Shown here piece by piece: positions 56,190 through 64,000 of a stretch of 64,000 nucleotides of DNA. Below the pieces are notes generated by a model. That model was not told the origin of the DNA and searched no databases. It worked only from the letters and a program-made list of their open reading frames with translations. The translations under genes and the position numbers were made by a program. This DNA is from Nematopogon swammerdamellus (taxonomy: Eukaryota; Arthropoda; Insecta; Lepidoptera; Adelidae). Location: positions 21,783,791 to 21,847,790 of the forward strand of contig OX336344.1 in the NCBI GenBank assembly GCA_946902875.1, given 5' to 3'. Position 1 is the first letter of the stretch, and every line of letters starts with the position of its first letter.

Positions 56190-56940
56190 TTTAGTTTTAT
56201 TTTCTAAGGTGAATCATAGAATTTTGTTTGAACCCAAATCGACACACATACCAGATTTTTTCTAGACATATACAGGTGTTTTGGGATAGGTTTGATAAAC
56301 TTCAGGAATAGAAAGTACCTACTCATTATTAGAAGAAGATATCCTCATTCAAATCGAAATTCCGTATTTCTTTTTCATACAAAAAATTTAAATGGTAATA
56401 AAAACTCGATGGACAGTGAGTCTGGGGAGATTTGGCAATAGTGCTGTCTAGGTCCAGGGAGTGCAATGACCTAGCCCAGTCCTCTTTTTCGTTTGATGTC
56501 ATTGAACTTTTAGTTCAATTCTACTAGGCATTTGCGTACCCATTTCTATCCGTATCCATCAAATCCATCCATCAATTAGTGACTTCAGTTTTATTTAATA
56601 AAGGTGCACGTTAACCGTCTACTAAATCATGAAGAAACGATTTTCACCAAAAAGTACTAGGTATAAAATGACCGAATCTGGGAAAACGTTTCAGAGCTTT
56701 CGTCTTCAAATATGGATCCCTTTCGAACCCTGAAGTTACGAAATCCTACCTTAATCTCTTTGCCTGAAACACTCTACAGCTGCTCTCGATGACATTCGAG
56801 ACATCTGTCGCCACGTGCCAAGCAAAATTTTACGAACTACTTCGTGGTGGGATTGGGAACACGGTGGGAAATTTTAATAACTGCTCTGTCAAGTGTTTTT
56901 CTTCTCCAGCCGTTGAATTTATTTTTTGTGGCGATAGGTT
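56190..56940. other. Intergenic stretch after GST-C
   Basis: No repeats shared with the window and no exon seen. It probably holds the promoter of the next gene; no clear TATA box. Confidence 0.35.
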
Positions 56941-56943
56941 TAC

Positions 56944-56981
56944 AATCAAAGAGTTCGCGACGTAATACAAACTCTTTGATT
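56944..56981 (+). promoter_or_regulatory. Hairpin just upstream of a start codon
   Basis: AATCAAAGAGTT (56944-56955) and AACTCTTTGATT (56970-56981) are perfect inverted repeats, loop 14 bases, ending 16 bases before the ATG at 56998. Role unknown. Confidence 0.6.
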
Positions 56982-56997
56982 ACAATAACGACGAAAA

Positions 56998-58642
56998 ATG
57001 ACACAGGATGCAGTGGTGCCCAACAACACTAACCAGGCGGATGAGCCGGTCAACGTTTCAGAATTGGACCTTTTGAAACTGAGTAAAAAATGGTTCGCGT
57101 GTCTATATATGACTGTATGACACACCGCGTCCCACTTCCCCGCGCAACTCAATTCCACATATCTATTTGTAGTAGTATTATGGAGACATTGGGAGTAGTT
57201 GTATCGTATTTGTACCGTGTGGGGCCGGTACTTTAAAAGAATAGCCCCACTGCATCTCTCCCCGTGTATGTCGTAAAAGGCGACTAAGGGATATGACTCC
57301 CTTCTTATATTACTAGGTGGTAGGGTTTAACCCGCCCGGGTTGGTACCACCGCACTGAATGAAAGGTCGGTCGAAACGGCTATGTAAATAGTTTGTGTTT
57401 TCCGTCCAGTTCAGTGTAGCCGGCACGACCGAAGGGAAGGCTGACGTGGCACCAAGATCACCCGGTGTTATGGGCTGACATCACGGGAGTTGTAGGTGAT
57501 GTAGCCAACCGTGTCAGTTACCATAAAAAAAAAAAAAAGTTTCTATTACTGCTCCCTGGGGGAAACCCAACTGGGTTCCCCTGTTTCCTTGCGAAAGTTG
57601 GTAGGTACCTACTACCTACTAATAATTACTTGAATACTTTATTGGTCCAAGAAACTTAAACATTAGGTAATATCACTATTACATAAATTGTTTTTTATGG
57701 AAACTGACACGGTTGGCTACATCACCTACTACATCCGTGATGTCCGCCCATAACACATTAGTGAACTAGGTGCCATGTCAGTGCTTCCCTTCGGTCTTGC
57801 CGGCTACACTGAACTGGACGGAAAAACGAACAATTTACTTATGTAACCGTTTCAACCGACCTTTCATGCAGTGCGGTAGTATCAACCCGGGCGGGCTAAA
57901 CCCTCCCATCAAGGTAAGAAAGGAAGAGACCTACAGTTTTAAGTGGAATCCGAACCGCGGTCAGCCTACAACGGTCGAGCGGTCACCCATCCGCGGACTG
58001 ACCGCGACCGACCGCACCACTGAGCTACCGAGGCTGACAAAAACAAATATTTAAATCTTTGGACAAAAAGATATGCTCAGATACTGCGTTTGTAGAAACT
58101 ATGTGTGATAGATAATAAGTAGGAAAACTGAATTGACGATTTTTAGAAATTTTTTCTGTACCCACCAATACCAGCATATTTAACTATACGTTACACAGGC
58201 AGGATAGTCTAAATAATATTCAGTTCCGGTTACGCTAAAATTTAGCTCTCATAAAAACCGAATTGTTCCGGGCGCCGAAATAAAGGTAGGTAACGCAGGA
58301 ACGCAGCTCGGCCTTATTTCTTACTTACTTAGGTACTTTCTTCTTTTTAACTACGAATTTCACGCGAGCGAAGCCCCGGGAAAAAGCTAGTAGATAAATA
58401 TAATTAAAGATATTCCATTAAAAATATAAAAAAAAATATTCCTATTCCCAGAAAACAGCACAATGGACAAAAAACTGGACGAGCTGAACTCCGCTCTGCA
58501 CTACCTCGAGCAGAAGGTGGCCGACACGTACCCACCGCTGCAGCAGCTGCAGAACTCGATTAGCGAGCTCGTGATGAGCCAGGTGAACTACACCGGTGAT
58601 GCTGCAGCCCCGGCCGTGCAGCACGAACAGACCTTTATTTAA
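56998..58642 (+). CDS. Putative two-exon small coiled-coil protein
   Basis: Exon 1 56998-57082 (28 codons plus one base, starting MTQDAVVPNNTNQADEPV) and exon 2 58452-58642 splice in frame with a ttcctattcccag acceptor, giving 91 residues. The donor gtaaaa is weak. The middle reads MDKKLDELNSALHYLEQKVA, then PPLQQLQNSISELV, a heptad-like helix; the tail is short and polar. The LD-x-x-NS-x-L-x-x-LE-x-K pattern recalls bublin (UPF0184) proteins of similar size, which associate with intermediate filaments, but that is a weak lead. No signal peptide or membrane segment. An upstream in-frame stop at 56986 fixes the start. The intron holds two SINEs and an R2 repeat. If the join is wrong, the second exon alone has an ATG at 58463 (59 codons). 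Confidence 0.5.
57212..57539 (+). mobile_element. SINE family A, short form
   Basis: Complete from gtaccgtgtggggccggtac to poly-A; lies in the intron of the small gene. Confidence 0.9.
57690..58040 (-). mobile_element. SINE family A, long form without 5' module
   Basis: Tail and body, B-box cggttcggattccactt and tRNA-like head gcctcggtagctcagtggtg at the right edge, read on the minus strand. Confidence 0.85.
58070..58398 (+). mobile_element. Recurrent repeat R2
   Basis: gatactgcgtttgtagaaac, ccggttacgctaaaattt, gggcgccgaaataaaggtag and gcgagcgaagccccggg. Confidence 0.6.
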
Positions 58643-58649
58643 ATATATC

Positions 58650-59270
58650 ATCAAAGGATTGATAGCTTGCCTACAATATTATAAATAACTCTATCAAACT
58701 CTATTCTGAAACCGGACACACTGCAAGTTTTAATTTTTCCATTGCATAGTTTTCAGTTCAATATTAGTATACCTACCACAGATCAGAGAAGTATTAGCGA
58801 GATATGTGATGGATGACGCCCGCTCTCAGTCGGAGTCGGAACCGCTGTGGCAAGTTTTCTATCGCACACAAACACAGTTCACACGGACGCGTCCGGACTT
58901 CCGGACGCGCATACAAATACATTCACACCAGCCAATCCCGCGCGTCCTATCCACGTGCGTGAACGCACACATCGACGTATCGACGCGTGTGTGTTGTCGT
59001 GTCCGTGAATAAACTAACTAGGGATTGACCAGTCGACATTCGTTATATCGACTATCGATAGAGCTAAAATTTAAATAAAACATAATGTTTAAGAATGTGC
59101 ATTTAAATAATCCCGAACATTTAAAATGTAAGATAAATTAAATTATCTATATCTATGAATAACGGTCAAATAATATAGTTGAAAGGGCTTATTCTGATAA
59201 TCTTGAGATACAACAATTTGAGAATAGGTAAACAATTCTAGTTTTGATACAAAGTTACCTATTCTTTTAT
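58650..59270. other. Intergenic stretch
   Basis: A cluster of ttcacacggacgcgtccgga and related cgcgtcc palindromes lies at 58868-58990; otherwise unrecognised. Confidence 0.35.
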
Positions 59271-59375
59271 ACTAGGTGGTACGGTTTAGGCGCCCGGATT
59301 GCTACCACCGTACTAGTTCATTTCAAACGGTTAAGTAAATTTTATGTGTTTTCTGACTAGTTCAGTGTAGCCGGA
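59271..59375 (+). mobile_element. SINE family A, body fragment
   Basis: tactaggtggtacggttta and ctagttcagtgtagccgg; old copy. Confidence 0.6.
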
Positions 59376-59454
59376 ATAATAGAGAACAGAATATAAGAGA
59401 AATAAGAAAGGGATAATATGGAAAATACGAGAATGAGTAGATCGGACACACATC

Positions 59455-59535
59455 AGCCAGTCAGTCAGTCAGCGTGTGTGCGTCCACTGCTGGACATACG
59501 CCTCTCCAAGTTTCCTCCAGTCCAGCTGTCGCGCG
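59455..59535 (-). mobile_element. RTE-type LINE 3' tail
   Basis: The minus strand encodes LGEAYVQQWTHAD; plus-strand gtccactgctggacatacgc after gtcagtcagtcag. An unrecognised GC-rich stretch follows to about 59700. Confidence 0.65.
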
Positions 59536-59950
59536 GACCGCGGACTTGGTCCGCGCCGGTCACGCGGACATACGTACCCGGCATTGATGTTATATCCATG
59601 TCGGGACAAAATATTGCGGTCCCACGTGTGCGGCGCGGGTAGAACCGCACCGTGCGGTCCCCCGGACCTAGGCGGCAGGGACCGGCAGGTCCGCATTGGG
59701 ACCTGTGGTCGACACAATACAAAAATGACCAGTTCGTTATATAGTTCTGTATTTTATAGAGTAGATTAATTAAAGCGATTAGTAAAACATAATTAATTAC
59801 TTATTACAATTGTGTTACTTAAAAAAAGTTTTGTCTTGAAATAATTTTTTTTTTTTGTTATCTTGGGAAAATATGTATATATCATTTGAAAGTGGCTAAG
59901 TTCGAGTCGAGCTCGCGTAAAGAGGTTCCGTACCATCCCGTTTTCTGTGA

Positions 59951-60961
59951 GAACTAGAAGGCTTAGGATTTTTTGACGAAACTTCGTCATGAACTTTTGT
60001 TTTGGTCATATCATAATTCGAGAACCACTGGTGCTAGACCCATCGTGTTGGTACTCAAACTTCAGGTTTCGGTGAGATCTATCCATCTGTCACGTGAACT
60101 TTTGTTTTGGTCATAACTCGAGAACCACTGGTGCTAGACCCATCGTGTTGGTACTCAAACTCCAGGTCTCGGTGAGATCTATCCACCTGTCACATGAACT
60201 TTTGTTTTGACCATAACTCGAGAACCACTGGTGCTAGACCCATCGTGTTGGTACTCAAACTTCAGGTCTCGGTGCGATCTATCCATCTGTATGAGTTATG
60301 ACCAAAACAAAAGTTCACGTGACAGATGGATAGATCTCACCGAGACCTGAAGTTTGAGTACCAACACGATGGGTCTAGCACCAGTGGTTCTCGAGTTATG
60401 ACCAAAACAAAAGTTCAGGTGACAGATGGATAGATCTCACCGAGACCTGAAGTTTGAGTACCAACACGGTGGGTCTAGCACCAGTGGTTCTCGAGTTATG
60501 ACTAAAACAAAATTTCACGTGACAGATGGATAGATCTCACCGAGACCTGGAGTTTGAGTACCAACACGATGGGTCTAGCACCAGTGGTTCTCGAGTTATG
60601 ACCAAAACAAAATTTCACGTGACAGATGGATAGATCTCACTGAGACCTGAAGTTTGAGTACCAACACGATGGGTCTAGCACCAGTGGTTCTCGAGTTATG
60701 ACCAAAACAAAAGTTTACGTGACAGATGGATAGATCTCACCGAGACCTGAAGTTTGAGTACCAACACGATGGGTCTAGCACCAGTGATTCTCGAGTTATG
60801 ACCAAAACAAAAGTTCACGTGACAGATGGATAGATCTCACCGAGACCTGAAGTTTGAGTACCAACACGATGGGTCTAGCACCAGTGGTTCTCGAATTATG
60901 ATATGACCAAAACAAAAGTTCATGACGAATTTTCGTCAAAAAATCCTAAGCCTTCTAGTTC
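59951..60961. mobile_element. 1011-bp palindromic element built of 100-bp units
   Basis: Outer ends gaactagaaggcttaggatt and its complement, about 75 bases each. Three 100-bp units (ctcgagaaccactggtgcta, gacccatcgtgttggtactc, ggtctcggtgagatctatcc) run one way. Near 60291 the orientation flips and six units run the other way at exact 100-base spacing (gagttatg at 60293, 60393 and so on to 60793). Units differ by only a few bases. No coding. Confidence 0.9.
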
Positions 60962-60962
60962 T

Positions 60963-61235
60963 TTTAAATGCCGGGTATGGAATTTTGCGGGCAATGTCCG
61001 CGGTCCTCGCAACACCTCTGCTCCAGTCCTCCCGGCCTTCAGCGGTACGGAACCACTGCTTTTCGCCGACGTACATAATTTCGTCGTCCCACCGGGCGGG
61101 TGGTCTTCCCACTTTCCGTTTCCCTGTCCACGGCCGCCAGTGTAGGACACGGATACTCCAAAGGTCGTCAACTTTTCGGCTGACGTGCCCAGCCCAATGC
61201 CACCTCAGCTTAGCCACCCGGTGTCCAATATCGAC
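60963..61235 (-). pseudogene. RTE-type LINE C-terminal fragment
   Basis: The minus strand reads RVAKLRWHWAGHVSRKVDD, then VGRPPARWDDEI, the conserved RTE tail; the frame is partly open. It joins the two halves found apart at 21.4-22.1 kb. Confidence 0.75.
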
Positions 61236-61261
61236 TACATTGGTGCGTTGGCGGATATATT

Positions 61262-61797
61262 AATTAATTTATTTATTTATTTTATGTTTATATTTTATAT
61301 TCAGGGATAAAATTACTACGTACATCAAATATTTAAATAATAGGAAATTAAACTAAAACATTTCATATATATTTCATAGACTTTAGTACCAAATACTGTA
61401 CAATACTGTATCGATACATATAATGCACGGTTACAGCACTATGTATGGAACGAGGGAGCACGGAGACAGAATTTAAAAAAAATCTTTAAAAATATAATTA
61501 AGACATTTACAGTATATTTACCGATAATATGTTACTCCATTGTTCTTCCAGTTTACTTTCACAGTTCGGTTTTTACATGTTTTCACGCAACAGACCGTCA
61601 TTTTGGGAAAAACATTCCATATGTCGCGCGTGCCTCGGTCGACGATGCACTGTCGTCGGTCGGATCGCGAGCGCACGACGCTTATGGTCACAAATTGACC
61701 ATATAGCCGCCACGCGCGCCCACCTCCTTCACACTTCTAGCTATTACTTAGGATTTCTGTGATACCTACCTAGCTAGTGGATGTAAATAATTGTTCT
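61262..61797. other. Intergenic stretch
   Basis: AT-rich, with a small ORF at 61529-61762 of no recognisable family. Confidence 0.3.
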
Positions 61798-62282
61798 TTT
61801 TTTTTTTTTTTTTATGGAACCTGACACGGTTGGCTACATCACCTACAACATCCGTGATGTCAGCCCATAACACAGGGTGAACTAGGTGCCATGTCAGTGC
61901 TTCCCTTCATTTCATGTCGGCTACACTAAACTGGACGGAAAACACGAACTATTTACATAGCCGTTTCGACCGACGTTTCGTTCAGTGCGGTGGTACCAAC
62001 CCGGCCGGGATAAACCCTACCACCTAGTAAGGTAAGAAGGGAAGGGACCTACAGTTTAACGTGGAATCCGAACCACGGTCAGCCTCCAACGGTCGAGCGG
62101 TCACCCATCCAATCACTGACCGCGCTCAGCGTTGCTTAATAACAGTTGACTAACCAACCGCGCCACTGAGCTACCGGAGCTGACGAATTTTCTTATCCCT
62201 TAGTCGACTTTTACGACATGCGACGGGGAGAGATGCAGTGGGGCTATTCTTTTTAAGTACCGACCCCACACGGTACAAAACT
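61798..62282 (-). mobile_element. SINE family A, full-length long form
   Basis: Nearly identical to the 8.4, 25.4 and 40.7 kb copies, including head and 5' module. Confidence 0.9.
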
Positions 62283-62284
62283 TC

Positions 62285-63405
62285 TTTAAAGCTCCAAAAG
62301 ATATTTGCTCCATTTAATTGATGATTACCTACTAAAATATAATACAAATTATTGAACTTGATTTGATTTTTAAGATGTAAATAAATATTTGTCTAAATAT
62401 TTATTTTATCATTTATTTCATCATCTGCGACAACTAGACGACCGAAAAATCAATCGTGTTCCAGGAGCGCCGGCAGATTGTCCCCTCACGCTGCTCAACC
62501 AGACGATAAGGCGTTCCCTTGCATCGCCCCGCATTCCTTGAGCCCTTGGGAATTTCAAGGGACGAGGGAATAGGCCGGATGGCATGAGATTTCTGCCGCG
62601 GAAGCATGGAAAAGCCTTGATCTGAGACGCGACGTGCGTGGACAGTCGCTGCAGCGAAGGTCCAAAGAAATAATCACCTGTACTGTACTAATGACTGTAT
62701 TGTGATGAATTGAGATGTACATGAATTAATGTACTCTGAGACTAAAAAATTATGAGTTTGTGGGCTTCGCGGTTGAGTGGGACGCTAGGAGCTTGGACAT
62801 AGAATACTTATAATACTGGCTTGGAGCTCGGATGCCGTCAGGCTGTATATTTCATTCGAATAAATTTTCCTATAACAAAAAAAACTTATCCTTATAGCGG
62901 TGCGGTGCGGTGCGGTGCGGCGCGGTTCACTGGTTTAAAATTCAGTTGCAACATTTGACCGATATTATCAAGTGAAGCTAAATAAAAGTTTGTAAAAAGA
63001 AAAAAATAGCTTTTTACTAAATAATAGTCCTATTTATAAAATTTTCTACTTAGTTTTTTATCGCAAAACGCTAAGTTATCCGCGTACATAAACGACGTAC
63101 ACACACACTCTCTCAAATTTTACAAAGAGTATGCCATTTTCTCTGTTCATATTTCATCTCTTGAGTGTTCTTATTCTTTGCGTGGGTGGGACGGGATTCG
63201 GGATTACGGGATACGGAATCAAACGAGGAATCAACCTTCTAAAATCAATTACTGAAAGACAGGAAATATAGTGTGGGTCAGACCTTAGCCTTTTCAGAAT
63301 AAAAGTAATTTATGACAGCCAACCATCGATGTCTAATTTCAATGCAGCCAACCAGTGAACTGTCATTGTCAAAGTCAGGCTAGTCAGTCAGTGTGTGTGT
63401 CAGTC
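62285..63405. other. Upstream region of the WDR44-like gene
   Basis: No element shared with the window. A (gcggt)n run lies at 62896-62920. The ttaagagggt-type LINE ends are absent. Confidence 0.35.
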
Positions 63406-63411
63406 AGCTGC

Positions 63412-63445
63412 TATAAATCCTTTCGTTCATTCACTTCAATTCACT
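63412..63445 (+). promoter_or_regulatory. Putative TATA promoter of the WDR44-like gene
   Basis: TATAAAT at 63412-63418, with TCACTTC-like initiator sequences 30 bases on. Transcription would give a 5' UTR of about 95 bases. Confidence 0.5.
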
Positions 63446-63490
63446 TCATTCTGTACGGTTTGTTTGCGTAAAACTCTTCAAAAGTTCACC

Positions 63491-63499
63491 ATGTTTTGA
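63491..63499 (+). promoter_or_regulatory. Minimal upstream ORF
   Basis: ATG TTT TGA, two codons and a stop, 39 bases before the main ATG. It could lower translation. Confidence 0.4.
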
Positions 63500-63538
63500 T
63501 CGTGGCCTGTTCTATCGTAGTTTAGTGTTTTCACCAAG

Positions 63539-63606
63539 ATGTCCAGCTCAGAGTCAGACGCGGACGAGTTCTATGACGCTCAGGAGTTCACACCACACAA
63601 GCATAA
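63539..63606 (+). CDS. WDR44-like protein, first coding exon (partial)
   Basis: 22 codons plus two bases, MSSSESDADEFYDAQEFTPH, with donor gtacgt at 63607. Residues 10-16 (EFYDAQE) match the FFAT consensus E-[FY]-[FY]-D-A-x-E, preceded by an acidic, serine-rich tract. FFAT motifs bind VAP proteins of the ER. Human WDR44, a Rab11-binding WD-repeat protein, begins with a very similar acidic EFYDA segment, hence the call. The WD repeats would lie beyond the window, so identity rests on about 16 residues. Other FFAT proteins are possible. Reading on past the donor gives unrelated sequence that runs into a SINE, supporting the splice. Confidence 0.5.
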
Positions 63607-63796
63607 GTACGTCATCTGCCAACTGCATTCAAGCAAGACTGTTTGTTGTGACATCATACTTGGGCCTCTCGGGAGCTCGGCAGCCACTTTATCAATTAAA
63701 TGCTATAATGGCCACCTGCGAATTGGTCACACAAAATATTCGTGGTCTACTGAGGAATCAATCCAAAAGGCCACACTATTAATCTTCAGTCTTCGT

Positions 63797-63960
63797 TCCG
63801 ACCGACCTTCATTCAGTGCGGTTGTACCAAACCGGACGAGTTAAGCCCTACCACCTAGTAAGATAAGGGAAGAGACCTACAGTTTTAGGTGGAATCCGAA
63901 CCACGGACAGCCTTAAAGGTTGAACGGTCGCCTCTCTTAAAGTCCGACAGCGCCCGGTTT
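63797..63960 (-). mobile_element. SINE family A, fragment
   Basis: cgaccttcattcagtgcgg, ccctaccacctagtaagat and ggtggaatccgaaccacgg on the plus strand; tail missing. Lies in the first intron of the WDR44-like gene. Confidence 0.75.
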
Positions 63961-64000
63961 ACTTAACTTTGATGATAGAACGGCTGTGCATATCACAACC

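Noticed and set aside
58463..58642. A stand-alone 59-codon gene starting at the ATG in the second exon
   Set aside because: A strong acceptor just upstream and an in-phase first exon make the two-exon model better.
59951..60961. Evenly spaced repeats resembling a CRISPR or satellite array
   Set aside because: No spacers; units are inverted around a centre and bounded by inverted ends.

Overview
The window looks like lepidopteran (moth or butterfly) nuclear DNA. Genes are intron-rich with GT-AG splice sites. The space between and inside them is packed with short interspersed elements, LINE 3' ends and hairpin MITEs. I name no species.

The core is a tandem, same-strand cluster of three delta-class glutathione S-transferase genes: GST-A (coding 13032-16597), GST-B (coding 22977-28408, TATA promoter near 22424) and GST-C (coding 37185-56088, upstream non-coding exon near 32.7 kb). 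All three have four coding exons with identical boundaries: after residue 47, after residue 114, and two bases into codon 183. They predict proteins of 212, 217 and 216 residues. GST-C has swollen because its second intron is 17 kb of nested repeats.

Flanking genes are partial or small. The last exon of Rab11 lies at 978-1108. A probable two-exon, 91-residue coiled-coil protein lies at 56998-58642. The first coding exon of a WDR44-like protein with an FFAT motif lies at 63539-63606.

Most remaining bases are mobile elements. Three SINE families share interchangeable modules. Family A carries a tRNA-like plus 5S-rRNA-like head in its long form and a poly-A tail. Family B shares family A's 5' module and ends in a GTAT-type tail. 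Family C has a different tRNA-like head. Also present are CR1/Jockey-type and RTE-type LINE fragments, two recurrent degenerate lepidopteran repeats, hAT elements with 8-bp duplications, a piggyBac-like MITE between TTAA sites, and a PIF/Harbinger-like MITE with TTA duplications. Two copies of a P-like MITE retain a THAP zinc-finger exon. Several long foldbacks occur, including a 1-kb palindrome of 100-bp units. Nesting reaches three levels at 46.7-49.9 kb.

The GST enzymes would act together in detoxification by conjugating glutathione to electrophiles. No operon-like or novel multi-gene system is visible. The unusual biology here is in the mobile DNA: modular SINE assembly, a THAP-bearing MITE, and foldbacks inside GST introns.
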